From Silanimonas sp965368785 (GTDB lineage Bacteria; Pseudomonadota; Gammaproteobacteria; Xanthomonadales; Xanthomonadaceae): a DNA stretch of 64,000 nt. The notes beneath the pieces are model-generated. The model did not search any database, was not told where the DNA came from, and saw nothing but the letters and a program-made list of their open reading frames with translations. Shown in pieces: positions 45,501 to 54,469 of this stretch (the stretch's first letter is position 1; the number at the start of each line of letters is the position of its first letter). The position numbers and the translations under genes are program-made. The stretch spans positions 6,034 through 70,033 of the forward strand of contig CBDUOG010000004.1 in the NCBI GenBank assembly GCA_965368785.1. The letters are read 5' to 3'.

Positions 45501-45576
45501 TGGCGCGCCCGGCAGGAATCGAACCTGCAACCACCGGCTTAGAAGGCCGGTGCTCTATCCGTTGAGCTACGGGCGC
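45501..45576 (-). tRNA. tRNA-Arg(TCT)
   Basis: 76 nt with CCA. Acceptor GCGCCCG / CGGGCGC, anticodon stem CCGGC / GCCGG with loop CTTCTAA, T arm GCAGGTTCGATTCCTGC. Confidence 0.95.
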
Positions 45577-45659
45577 ATCGTACCGATATTGTTACATCAA
45601 ACAGACAATAACCACACCATCTGACCATATAAACCGGACTTCACACAAGACCGGTAAAT

Positions 45660-45736
45660 TGGTCGGGGCAGAAGGATTCGAACCCTCGACATCTAGCTCC
45701 CAAAGCTAGCGCTCTACCAGACTGAGCTATACCCCG
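45660..45736 (-). tRNA. tRNA-Pro(TGG)
   Basis: 77 nt with CCA. Acceptor CGGGGTA / TGCCCCG (one wobble), anticodon stem CTAGC / GCTAG with loop TTTGGGA. Confidence 0.95.
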
Positions 45737-45816
45737 AGTCGTACAAATAGTGCTTAGCGCAAAATTTCACAGACTTGGCTGTTTTTTGTCTGCGTCGATT
45801 CCCGACGTCTAAAGGC

Positions 45817-45838
45817 AAAAAAGGTGCCGCAGCACCCC
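45817..45838 (-). terminator. Terminator after tRNA-Arg(ACG)
   Basis: GGTGC, loop TGCG, GCACC followed by TTTTTT on the minus strand, between tRNA-Arg(ACG) and tRNA-Pro. It makes tRNA-Arg(ACG) a separate or partly separate unit. Confidence 0.65.
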
Positions 45839-45854
45839 TTCACCCATTCACCAA

Positions 45855-45931
45855 TGGCGCGCCCGGAAGGATTCGAACCTCCGACCCCCAAGTTCGTAGC
45901 CTGGTGCTCTATCCAGCTGAGCTACGGGCGC
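45855..45931 (-). tRNA. tRNA-Arg(ACG)
   Basis: 77 nt with CCA. Acceptor GCGCCCG / CGGGCGC, anticodon stem CCAGG / CTTGG (one wobble) with loop CTACGAA; the A34 is normally made into inosine. Confidence 0.95.
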
Positions 45932-45942
45932 GTAGGGGCGGA

Positions 45943-45971
45943 ATTATGGGCGTTGCGACCTGTTTCGTCAA
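45943..45971 (-). promoter_or_regulatory. tRNA-Arg(ACG) promoter with GC-rich discriminator
   Basis: -35 TTGACG (45966-45971), 17-bp spacer, -10 CATAAT (45943-45948), followed by TCCGCCCC. The GC-rich stretch after the -10 is the hallmark of stringently controlled stable-RNA promoters. Confidence 0.8.
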
Positions 45972-46222
45972 CAAGGAATTCAGCTTTTGCTGCACAAAGT
46001 ACGGATTCATTTAGCTGTGCGTTAGTAATTAGACGCAAGCGACACAAGATACCTACGATGAACTTAATCCAATCGACGCCAGCATATTCAACGCATGCAT
46101 CAATGATGCGAGCGCTATGAAGCACCGCTTCATGCGAAAAGGAGTCGCCGCAAATTCAATTCATAGGCGATAAATCAGCCCCGCCTCACTCAGGTCTGAT
46201 GTTTGATGGCGCGACACTCGGA

Positions 46223-46304
46223 AATCCCGATCGGGATTGACTCGGGTCATCCTGACCCTCGCCACTTCGGGGCCGCCTACGGAAAGCCTACAGACTCCGC
46301 TCAA
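46223..46304. repeat. Structured repeat, degenerate copy C
   Basis: Shares CGGGATTGA-x-TCGG with copy B at 31481, followed by a hairpin of the same size but different sequence (GGGTCA-TCC-TGACCC, 46244-46258), then CTC and GGGCCGCC. The 3' part is decayed. It lies downstream of tRNA-Ser(GCT), as copies A and B lie downstream of tRNA-Ser(CGA). Confidence 0.6.
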
Positions 46305-46387
46305 CATCAGATCTGATCGCTACGAGCCGACGGCATCGGTAAGCCGCCTAGTTGTTTGGCAACTCCATTGGCTCGAACCTTTTCATC

Positions 46388-46424
46388 AGACAAAAAAAAC
46401 GCCCTTGCGGGCGTATTTTTTGTC
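46388..46424. terminator. tRNA-Ser(GCT) terminator
   Basis: Stem ACGCCC-GCAA-GGGCGT extended by AGACAAAAAA / TTTTTTGTCT, directly adjoining the tRNA 3' end. Confidence 0.9.
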
Positions 46425-46516
46425 TGGCGGAGAGAGAGGGATTCGAACCCTCGATACGGGATAAACCGTATACTCCCTTAGCAGGGGAGCCCCTTCGGCC
46501 ACTCGGGCATCTCTCC
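46425..46516 (-). tRNA. tRNA-Ser(GCT)
   Basis: 92 nt with CCA. Acceptor GGAGAGA / TCTCTCC, anticodon stem CTCCC / GGGAG with loop CTGCTAA, variable arm TATACGGTTTATCCCGTATC, T arm GAGGGTTCGAATCCCTC. Follows csrA as in Pseudomonas. Confidence 0.95.
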
Positions 46517-46588
46517 GTATTTTTGCTCCCGAGCGAACTCGGGATCGCAAGGATAACGGTTCTGCCCAAGCGGGTAAACTCTTGTATT

Positions 46589-46786
46589 CTACTTTTCTTC
46601 GGTATTTGAGCCTTGGGCGGCCTGTTCCTGCTGGATTCGCTGAAAAATCTCTTCCCGATGGACCGCTACATCTTTCGGTGCGGTGATTCCGATCCGTACC
46701 TGATTTCCCTTGACTCCCAAAACCGTCACCGTGACCGAGTCTCCGATCATGAGGGTTTCGCCAACGCGGCGCGTCAAAATAAGCAT
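46589..46786 (-). CDS. csrA: Carbon storage regulator CsrA
   Basis: 65-residue RNA-binding dimer that blocks translation at GGA hairpins. MLILTRRVGETLMIGD and GVKGNQVRIGI, with the key arginine in VAVHREEI, are canonical. AAGGAAG precedes the ATG. Two GGA motifs 15 nt apart in the leader, one within the ribosome-binding site, suggest autoregulation. Located after alaS, its usual place. Confidence 0.98.
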   Translation of the reverse strand: MLILTRRVGETLMIGDSVTVTVLGVKGNQVRIGITAPKDVAVHREEIFQRIQQEQAAQGSNTEEK

Positions 46787-46924
46787 ATTGCTCTTCCTTA
46801 CCGGATTCTTCCATGCACCGGACAGCGGCCTGAATAGCCGCCCCCTTCGCTGCACAAAAATTGTGAATTGAAGCCCGCGATCACGATCGCGGCAATGGTT
46901 AGTTTAGCACTTGGTCGGATTGGG

Positions 46925-49582
46925 TCAGCTACCGCGCTGTTCAATCCAGCGGGGTAGTTCAGCCAGAGCTGCGATAAGTTCCGGTCCATCCTTCCCTCCT
47001 CCTTGTGCCATATCGGGCCTTCCGCCGCCCTTACCGCCAATTTGACCGGCAATATGTGACAGAAGTTCACCCGCTTTTACACGCTCCAGGGCCTTACCTT
47101 TCACGCCAGCCACCAATGACACTTTCCCGTCTTCGGCGCCTGCAAGCACAATAACGGCATCAACCAGCTTATTCTTTAGGACATCCATGGCATCGCGCAA
47201 GGATTTGGCATCCATGCCTTCCAGTCGGGCCGCAACCAGCTGTAGCGAGCCTATTTGCACTGCGCCCTCAGCTAGTGACTCGACCGCACCCGAGGCTTGT
47301 TTAGCTTTCAGCGAATCGATCTGACGCTCCAGCTCTTTTTGTCGGTCCATCAAGGCACGCACCTTGTCCGCGACTTCCGGGACGCTGGCTCCGGTGAGAT
47401 GGGCTAATTCGAACATGCGCTGCTGATTGTCCAGAACATAATCCAGAGCCGCCGCGCCGCTAACCGCCTCGATCCGGCGTACGCCGGCGGCGACACCGGA
47501 TTCCGAAGTGATCTTAAACAAACCGATATCACCGGTTCGTGCGACATGGGTACCGCCGCACAACTCGGTTGAGAAATCGCCCATTTTCAGAACGCGCACA
47601 TGCTCGCCGTACTTTTCGCCGAACAGGGCCATCGCGCCAAAATCAAGCGCCTCTTGCATTGCCATATGATGCGTCTCGGCTGCAGCATTCCGGCGAATCT
47701 GGTCATTGACCATTCGTTCAATCGTATTCAGTTCGTCACGGCTAATCGGTTTGAAATGAGAGAAGTCGAAACGCAATTTGTCCGGCGCGACTAATGAGCC
47801 TTTTTGCGTCACGTGATCACCCAGCACTTCGCGCAACGCGGCATGCAACAAGTGCGTTGCCGAGTGGTGCAACACAATTGCCCGACGGCGCTCGCCGTCA
47901 ATCGCCGCCGCAAGCTTGTCGCCAACATTTAGCGTGCCATGTTTCACCGTGCCCTGATGCACATGAAACTGACCGGCGACTTTCTGCGTATCGGATACAT
48001 CAAACTGCATATTCGACGAAGTCAGAACGCCGGTATCACCGACCTGCCCGCCCGACTCGGCGTAGAACGGTGTGCTATCCAAAATGATCGACGCCCTTTC
48101 ACCCGCGCTCACCGCATTAACTGCCACACCATCTTTCACCACGGCCAGCACATTGCATGAGCCTGCGGCGCCATGGTCATAACCGGAAAACTGGGTTGGG
48201 GTCAGCTTGGCAATTAACTCCGCAGACAGGGTGGCCTGTCCACTGAACTTACCGGCAGCGCGGGCGCGCTCACGTTGCTCATTCATCAACACGTCATAGC
48301 GGCTCATTGCGTCGGCGGCCAAGTGCCAACCCTTGTCTTCATTCTCGCGGCACAGATCAGCAATTAGATCCGGCGGACAACCATAGGTGTCGTGCAGAGT
48401 GAACAACTGATCGCCACTTATGATTCCGTTGCTTGAATGCAGATACTCCTGAACTTTCATCATCCCCGCATCCAGGGTTTGATCGAACGCGGATTCTTCC
48501 GATTTCAACGCCTGTTCAATCAAGCTGCGCTTTTGCACCAGCTCCGGATAACTCGCACCCATCGCGTCAATCAACGGCTGATGCATTTTCCAGAACAAAC
48601 CATCTGCACGCGTGATGCCGAGTTTCCAGAAATGGCGCACGGCGCGACGAATGATTCGGCGCAGTACATAGCCGCGCCCTTCATTGGATGGCAGAACACC
48701 ATCAGCAATTAAGAATGAGCAGGTGCGGATATGATCGGAAATGACGCGTAAGGACTTGTGCTCCAGGTCTTTGCAATCAGCGAGTTTGGCCGCGGCTTTA
48801 ATCAAGTGCTGAAACAGGTCAATTTCGTAGTTGCTGTGCACGTGTTGCAACACCGCGGCAATTCGCTCCAATCCCATGCCGGTATCGACGCAGGGCGCTG
48901 GCAGAGGCAGCAAAGTGCCGTCAGCCTGACGGTCAAACTGCATAAACACGTTATTCCAAATCTCAATAAAGCGATCGCCATCTTCATCCGGCGAGCCCGG
49001 CGGACCACCGGCAATATGCGCGCCGTGATCATAGAAAATTTCCGAGCACGGACCGCACGGACCGGTATCGGCCATTTGCCAGAAATTATCCGATGCGTAG
49101 GGCGCGCCTTTGTTATCGCCGATCCGGATGATTCGATCAGCAGGAATGCCCACTAACGTATTCCAAATCTCAAAGGCCTCATCGTCGGTGTGATAAATGG
49201 TCACCAACAATTTTTCTTCCGGCAATTTCCATACCTTGGTCAGCAATTCCCAAGCCCACAAAATGGCATCACGCTTGAAGTAATCACCAAAGCTGAAGTT
49301 ACCCAGCATTTCAAAAAATGTATGGTGTCTTGCGGTGTATCCCACCGAATCCAAATCATTGTGTTTACCGCCAGCACGAACGCAGCGCTGCGAGCTGACC
49401 GCGCGCGTATAACTGCGTTTCTCTGCACCTAAAAACACATCCTTGAACTGCACCATACCGGCGTTTGTGAATAACAAAGTCGGATCATTGCCCGGAACCA
49501 GGGAACTGGATGGAACAACCCTGTGTTGTTTAGATTTAAAGAAATCGAGGAAATCCTGACGGATCTCGGCGCTGGTTTTCAT
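46925..49582 (-). CDS. alaS: Alanyl-tRNA synthetase
   Basis: Class II synthetase, 885 residues. N-terminal aminoacylation domain (SSSLVPGNDPTLLFTNAGM; RHHTFFEMLGNFSFGDYF), tRNA recognition region, editing domain with HHSATHLLHAALR and CGGTHVARTGDI metal ligands, and the C-Ala domain with a glycine-rich end (GGKGGGRPDMAQGG). Complete. It is part of the recA-recX-alaS-csrA block. Confidence 0.98.
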   Translation of the reverse strand: MKTSAEIRQDFLDFFKSKQHRVVPSSSLVPGNDPTLLFTNAGMVQFKDVFLGAEKRSYTRAVSSQRCVRAGGKHNDLDSVGYTARHHTFFEMLGNFSFGDYFKRDAILWAWELLTKVWKLPEEKLLVTIYHTDDEAFEIWNTLVGIPADRIIRIGDNKGAPYASDNFWQMADTGPCGPCSEIFYDHGAHIAGGPPGSPDEDGDRFIEIWNNVFMQFDRQADGTLLPLPAPCVDTGMGLERIAAVLQHVHSNYEIDLFQHLIKAAAKLADCKDLEHKSLRVISDHIRTCSFLIADGVLPSNEGRGYVLRRIIRRAVRHFWKLGITRADGLFWKMHQPLIDAMGASYPELVQKRSLIEQALKSEESAFDQTLDAGMMKVQEYLHSSNGIISGDQLFTLHDTYGCPPDLIADLCRENEDKGWHLAADAMSRYDVLMNEQRERARAAGKFSGQATLSAELIAKLTPTQFSGYDHGAAGSCNVLAVVKDGVAVNAVSAGERASIILDSTPFYAESGGQVGDTGVLTSSNMQFDVSDTQKVAGQFHVHQGTVKHGTLNVGDKLAAAIDGERRRAIVLHHSATHLLHAALREVLGDHVTQKGSLVAPDKLRFDFSHFKPISRDELNTIERMVNDQIRRNAAAETHHMAMQEALDFGAMALFGEKYGEHVRVLKMGDFSTELCGGTHVARTGDIGLFKITSESGVAAGVRRIEAVSGAAALDYVLDNQQRMFELAHLTGASVPEVADKVRALMDRQKELERQIDSLKAKQASGAVESLAEGAVQIGSLQLVAARLEGMDAKSLRDAMDVLKNKLVDAVIVLAGAEDGKVSLVAGVKGKALERVKAGELLSHIAGQIGGKGGGRPDMAQGGGKDGPELIAALAELPRWIEQRGS

Positions 49583-49660
49583 AGTTCAAGAATCTGCTGC
49601 TGGGGCCCGGCCTGAGCCGTGCTAAATAATTGATGACTATAGATTATCAGGGAAGCAGCG

Positions 49661-50146
49661 CTATTGCTGGGTGAAATGCGCCGACTTGGCACACTTGGCA
49701 GCGCCATAGGCCTGATCGTGACTGAATCCACGGCGCAGCAGCATCGCGACCGCTTTCAGATATTGTTTTTGATCATCCAGTTGCGCCGCCGAGTAGCGCC
49801 GGCTGATCACATCGAGCGCCAGTTGCGACCAGTCGGTTTCACAGGCGGCAAGTGCAGCGTCTAATTGGTCAGCATCGACGCCGGCATTTTGAAGGTCCAT
49901 CGCGATGCGCCGCGGGCCGTAGCCGCTGCTGGCGCGCATCCGGGCAAAGGCCTGGGCAAATCGCGTGTCATTGACGTAGCCGGCCTCCAGCAACTCCTTA
50001 ATGCAGTCACTGGCTTCGGAGGCACTGAAGCCTTTGGACAATAACTTGGATTCGATCTGCTGGCGCGAATACCCGCGCCGCGCCAGCAGTCGCATGGCAT
50101 AAAGAAACGGGTCAGCGCCCTTTTTGGCTTTCTGACCAAAAGCCAT
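49661..50146 (-). CDS. recX: Regulatory protein RecX
   Basis: 161-residue helical repeat protein that binds and restrains RecA filaments. RLLARRGYSRQQIESKL, LLEAGYVNDTRFAQAF and GPRRIAMDLQ are the three-helix repeats. Its ATG overlaps the recA stop by one base, so it is made in low, coupled amounts. Confidence 0.95.
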   Translation of the reverse strand: MAFGQKAKKGADPFLYAMRLLARRGYSRQQIESKLLSKGFSASEASDCIKELLEAGYVNDTRFAQAFARMRASSGYGPRRIAMDLQNAGVDADQLDAALAACETDWSQLALDVISRRYSAAQLDDQKQYLKAVAMLLRRGFSHDQAYGAAKCAKSAHFTQQ

Positions 50147-51183
50147 CAGGCTTCCGCTTCTTCCTCGACTTCACTGTCGCTACCGACATGGTTAGGCACA
50201 TACAGTTCACGCAGCTTCAACTCGATTTCTGCCGCCTTGACCGGATTGTCCTTCATCCACTGGCGTGCGTTTTCCTTGCCCTGCCCGATCCGCTCGTCGC
50301 CACAGCTGTACCAGGCACCGGCCTTATCGATAATTTTGGCATCCACGGCCATCTCGATCATCTCGCCCTCGCGTGAAATACCTTCGCCGTACAAAATTTC
50401 GGTAACCACTTGTTTAAACGGCGGTGCCAGTTTGTTTTTAACCACTTTGATGCGGGTCTGGTTGCCGATCACTTCGTCGCCTTTTTTCACCGCACCGATC
50501 CGGCGGATATCCAAACGCACCGACGCGTAGAACTTCAGCGCATTGCCGCCAGTGGTAGTTTCTGGACTCTGGCCCGGCATCATCATGCCGATCTTCATAC
50601 GCAGCTGGTTGATAAATACCACCATGCAGTTGCTGCGCTTGATGTTGCCGGTCAATTTACGCAGCGCCTGACTCATCAGGCGGGCCTGCAGGCCGATCTG
50701 CATATCGCCCATTTCGCCTTCAATTTCAGCCTTCGGGGTCAACGCAGCAACCGAGTCGATCACCACAATATCCACCGCATTAGAACGCACCAACATATCG
50801 GCGATCTCGAGTGCCTGCTCACCGGTGTCCGGCTGCGACACCAACAAGTCATCGACTTTTACGCCCAACTTGGCAGCATAGCTGGGATCCAGCGCGTGCT
50901 CAGCATCCACAAATGCCGCTACCCCGCCGAGTTTCTGGCACTCAGCGATGGTCTGCAGGGTCAGCGTTGTTTTACCCGAAGATTCCGGGCCGTAGATTTC
51001 GACCACGCGGCCTCGGGGCAAGCCACCGATACCCAAAGCGATGTCCAGCATCAGCGAACCAGTCGGAATGACGTCAGCGGCCTCTATGGCCTTATCACCC
51101 ATGCGCATCACACTACCCTTACCGAACTGACGCTCGATTTGAGTCAATGCTGCTTGCAGCGCGCGTTTTTTGTTGTCATCCAT
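50146..51183 (-). CDS. recA: Recombinase RecA
   Basis: 345 residues. MDDNKKRALQAALTQIERQF, Walker A GPESSGKTTL, loop L1 (EGEMGD), NQLRMKIGMMMPG-type L2 region with TTGGNALKFYASVR. Strand exchange and LexA cleavage co-protease. I found no CTG-N10-CAG LexA box in the 163 bp upstream gap, so SOS control is unclear. Confidence 0.99.
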   Translation of the reverse strand: MDDNKKRALQAALTQIERQFGKGSVMRMGDKAIEAADVIPTGSLMLDIALGIGGLPRGRVVEIYGPESSGKTTLTLQTIAECQKLGGVAAFVDAEHALDPSYAAKLGVKVDDLLVSQPDTGEQALEIADMLVRSNAVDIVVIDSVAALTPKAEIEGEMGDMQIGLQARLMSQALRKLTGNIKRSNCMVVFINQLRMKIGMMMPGQSPETTTGGNALKFYASVRLDIRRIGAVKKGDEVIGNQTRIKVVKNKLAPPFKQVVTEILYGEGISREGEMIEMAVDAKIIDKAGAWYSCGDERIGQGKENARQWMKDNPVKAAEIELKLRELYVPNHVGSDSEVEEEAEA

Positions 51184-51346
51184 TTTGAATCCCTCGTTCG
51201 TCGATTGGTGGCCATCATGAATCGGCCTTGTCTCAAATTCTCGGACAGCAAGAAGCTGTACCGCTAAATTATCCCATAGTGGGTGAAATCGCCGTCGGCG
51301 ATCTGCTGCTCGTTCGTAAGAAAACGCCCCAAGTGCCTGTCATATT

Positions 51347-51862
51347 TCAGGAAAAATTTTCAGCCAGCTCATGCAAACCGCGCAAGGCTTGCGCAGCAGT
51401 CTGCGAACGAACCGCGGAGCGATCACCATCGAAATGAAATAAGCGTGCCTGTGGGTAGCCACCGCGCTTTTTCCAGGCGATCCAAACCGTACCCACCGGC
51501 TTGTCGTCGGTGCCACCGGTCGGACCGGCAATCCCGGTAACCGCAACCGCCAGACTCGCCCCGGAGTGCACCAATGCCCCGGAAACCATTTCCATGACGG
51601 TTTCCTTGCTTACCGCACCGTGTTCGGTCAGGGTTTCCGGTCGAACGCCCAGCATGGCCTGTTTGGCCTCGTAGCTATACGCGACCATTCCCGCATCAAA
51701 CCAGTCCGAGCTCCCCGGAACATCGGTAATCAGCTTGGCAATCCAGCCGCCGGTACAGCTTTCGGCGGTGACCACACTGAGGTGCCGGAGGCGTAATGCG
51801 TCACCCAGCTCGGTGGCTAAATGTTCTAAAGCAGAATCTTCTGCGAGAAGCGAATTGTGCAT
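51347..51862 (-). CDS. pncC: Nicotinamide-nucleotide amidohydrolase (CinA C-terminal type)
   Basis: 171-residue stand-alone CinA C-terminal domain that deamidates NMN to NaMN. SVVTAESCTGGWIAKLIT holds the active-site serine/lysine region; VTGIAGPTGG and GTVWIAW are conserved. ATG at 51862 is preferred; a GTG one codon earlier is open. Encoded upstream of recA and divergent from mutS. Confidence 0.92.
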   Translation of the reverse strand: MHNSLLAEDSALEHLATELGDALRLRHLSVVTAESCTGGWIAKLITDVPGSSDWFDAGMVAYSYEAKQAMLGVRPETLTEHGAVSKETVMEMVSGALVHSGASLAVAVTGIAGPTGGTDDKPVGTVWIAWKKRGGYPQARLFHFDGDRSAVRSQTAAQALRGLHELAENFS

Positions 51863-51901
51863 CACGTTAGACTATAGGACAGCCAGCTATCTTTCCATCC
51901 A

Positions 51902-54466
51902 ATGACTCAAGAAAGTGCCCAACATACGCCGCTCATGCGGCAGTTCTTTGCTGCCAAAGCGGAATACCCCGATTTGCTGCTGTTTTTCCGGATGGGCGAT
52001 TTCTACGAGCTGTTTTACGACGATGCCCGGCGCGCGGCGCGCTTGCTCGATATCACTCTGACCCAACGCGGCAGCAGTGCCGGTGAACCGATCCCCATGG
52101 CCGGCGTTCCGGTCCATGCCCACGAAGGCTATCTGGCACGATTAATCGCCCTTGGTGAGTCCGTTGCGATCTGCGAACAAGTCAGCGACCCGGCGCAAAG
52201 CAAAGGTCTGGTAGAGCGCAAGGTGGTGCGCGTGGTGACGCCGGGAACGGTTACCGACGACGCGATGTTGCACGAGCGACGCGATTCCTTGTTGTTGGCC
52301 ATTTGTAAGCTTAAGCATCATTTTGGAATTGCCTGGGCCGATTTGGCATCGGGCCGCTTCCGGGTCAGCCAATGCGCCAATGAAGACGCCCTGGCCGCCG
52401 AACTGGCGCGCCTTAGTCCGGCGGAAATTCTTATCGCCGATGACAGCGTCTTTGAGCCGAACACATTATTTGGATTGAAGCCGGTACGCCGACCGCCGTG
52501 GTATTTCGATGCGGAAACCTGTCGCCGGCAACTGCTGCGCTTTTTCAAGCTGCATGATTTGAGCAGCTTTGGTATCGACGACAAACCCGAGCTGATTGCC
52601 GCCGCCGGTGTGCTGTTGGCCTACGTTGAAGAAACCCAAAAACAGGACGTTCCGCACTTAACCCATATCGCTGCCGAGCATCAAAACGAATGCATCAGCA
52701 TGAACGCGGCGACTCGCCGGCATCTTGAAATCGACAGCCGCGCCGATGACCGCGTCGAGCACACCCTACTCGGCGTTTTAGATTCAACGATTACGCCGAT
52801 GGGTGGGCGCTTGCTGCGCCGTTGGCTCAATCGGCCATTGCAGGACCAGGCGCAAATCCGCCAGCGTCATCACGCCGTGTCTATGTTGTTAGACAGCCAT
52901 GCATACATTGAGTTTCGCGAACTGGCGCGCGGCCTGGGCGATGTGGAACGTATCGCTGCGCGTATCGCGCTGGGTTCGGCACGCCCGCGTGACCTGGCCA
53001 CCCTGCGCGACGCATTAAATCGACTGCCGCAGATTCAACAGATTTTAGCTGGCGTGGATGCGCCGCTCATTCAAAACCTAAGCAAAGCTCTTGATCAACA
53101 CAAACGCGAAGCCGATCTGCTGAGCAGCGCCGTGATGCAAACGCCGGCGATTAAAATCAGCGATGGCGATGTGATTGCAGAGGGCTACAGTGCCGAGCTC
53201 GACGAGTTACGCGGCCTGAGCCAAAACGCCGACCAGTATTTGATCGACTTGGAAACCCGCGAGAAAGAAAGCACCGGAATCGCCAACCTTAAGGTGGGCT
53301 ACAACCGGGTGCACGGTTATTTCATTGAAATCAGCAAAGCCCATGCCGCCAAAGCCCCGGTGCATTACACGCGCAGGCAGACTTTGACCAATGCCGAACG
53401 TTACATCACTGAAGAACTCAAACTGTTTGAGGACAAAGTACTGTCGGCCAAAGACCGCGCATTGACCTGCGAGAAGCATCTGTTTGAGCAGCTTATCGAC
53501 ACTCTGGCGCAACGCATTACGCAAATCCGTGAGTGTGCCGAAGCACTCTCAGAAATTGACGTGCTGTGCGGCTTTTCCGAACGCGCCGATAGCCTCGACT
53601 GGTCGCGCCCGGAACTCAGTGATTCCCTCGGCATCGACATTCAGCAAGGCCGCCATCCGGTGGTTGAATCAGTGCGCGACGAACCCTTTGAGCCCAACGA
53701 TCTAATCCTGAATCCGCAGCGGCGCATGTTGATCATTACCGGGCCGAACATGGGTGGTAAAAGTACCTATATGCGGCAGAACGCCCTGATCGTTTTGCTG
53801 GCTTATATCGGCAGTTTTGTGCCGGCAAAAAGCGCGCTTATCGGCCCCATCGATCGCATCCTCACGCGCATTGGTGCCGGGGATGATCTGGCCCGTGGCC
53901 AGTCCACTTTTATGGTCGAGATGACCGAGACCGCCTACATTTTGCATCATGCCAGCGAGCGCTCGCTGGTGCTGATGGATGAAATCGGCCGCGGCACATC
54001 GACCTATGACGGTCTGAGTTTGGCCGAAACATCTGCGGTACATTTGGCCAACCAGAATAAAAGCTTCACCTTATTTGCCACCCACTATTTCGAGTTAACC
54101 AAACTTCCTGAGCAACACGCTGAAATGGCCAATGTGCATTTGGATGCCATTGAGCACGGCGACACATTGGTGTTTATGCATGCAGTCAAAGACGGGCCGG
54201 CGAATCGCAGTTTCGGTTTACAGGTCGCCGCCTTAGCGGGCATGCCACCCAAGGTGGTGCGCGCTGCTGCCGCACGTTTGCGTGAGTTGGAAAAAGGCAA
54301 TGCAAGCCCGATCGCTGCCACACCCGACGCGCTGGATTCGCCTATGCAGATTGGCCTATTCAAGCAAAGTGATCCGGCCAGTGAGGCACTGGCCGCTATC
54401 GATCCCGACGAGTTGACGCCGAAGCAAGCACTCGAGGCGCTGTATCGATTGAAACTATTGCTCTAA
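51902..54466 (+). CDS. mutS: DNA mismatch repair protein MutS
   Basis: 854-residue mismatch-binding ATPase. N-terminal mismatch reader with the Phe-x-Glu motif in RMGDFYELF, connector, lever and clamp domains, then the ABC ATPase with Walker A GPNMGGKSTYMRQ, DDLARGQSTFMVEM signature and LMDEIGRGTSTYDG Walker B. It ends with the MutL/beta-clamp region and KQALEALYRLK. Its stop is 3 bp from the convergent PLP enzyme gene. Confidence 0.98.
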   Translation: MTQESAQHTPLMRQFFAAKAEYPDLLLFFRMGDFYELFYDDARRAARLLDITLTQRGSSAGEPIPMAGVPVHAHEGYLARLIALGESVAICEQVSDPAQSKGLVERKVVRVVTPGTVTDDAMLHERRDSLLLAICKLKHHFGIAWADLASGRFRVSQCANEDALAAELARLSPAEILIADDSVFEPNTLFGLKPVRRPPWYFDAETCRRQLLRFFKLHDLSSFGIDDKPELIAAAGVLLAYVEETQKQDVPHLTHIAAEHQNECISMNAATRRHLEIDSRADDRVEHTLLGVLDSTITPMGGRLLRRWLNRPLQDQAQIRQRHHAVSMLLDSHAYIEFRELARGLGDVERIAARIALGSARPRDLATLRDALNRLPQIQQILAGVDAPLIQNLSKALDQHKREADLLSSAVMQTPAIKISDGDVIAEGYSAELDELRGLSQNADQYLIDLETREKESTGIANLKVGYNRVHGYFIEISKAHAAKAPVHYTRRQTLTNAERYITEELKLFEDKVLSAKDRALTCEKHLFEQLIDTLAQRITQIRECAEALSEIDVLCGFSERADSLDWSRPELSDSLGIDIQQGRHPVVESVRDEPFEPNDLILNPQRRMLIITGPNMGGKSTYMRQNALIVLLAYIGSFVPAKSALIGPIDRILTRIGAGDDLARGQSTFMVEMTETAYILHHASERSLVLMDEIGRGTSTYDGLSLAETSAVHLANQNKSFTLFATHYFELTKLPEQHAEMANVHLDAIEHGDTLVFMHAVKDGPANRSFGLQVAALAGMPPKVVRAAAARLRELEKGNASPIAATPDALDSPMQIGLFKQSDPASEALAAIDPDELTPKQALEALYRLKLLL

Positions 54467-54469
54467 AAA

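Larger units (their letters stand above)
45932..46387. other. Non-coding gap with palindromes
   Basis: Holds the tRNA-Arg promoter, an imperfect 13-bp inverted repeat (46191-46203 and 46303-46315, 12 matches), a 16-bp palindrome (46223-46238) and the degenerate structured repeat copy C. No protein gene is supported. Confidence 0.65.

Noticed and set aside
45824..46120. Open frames covering tRNA-Arg(ACG)
   Set aside because: They read the complement of the tRNA and lack a start signal.
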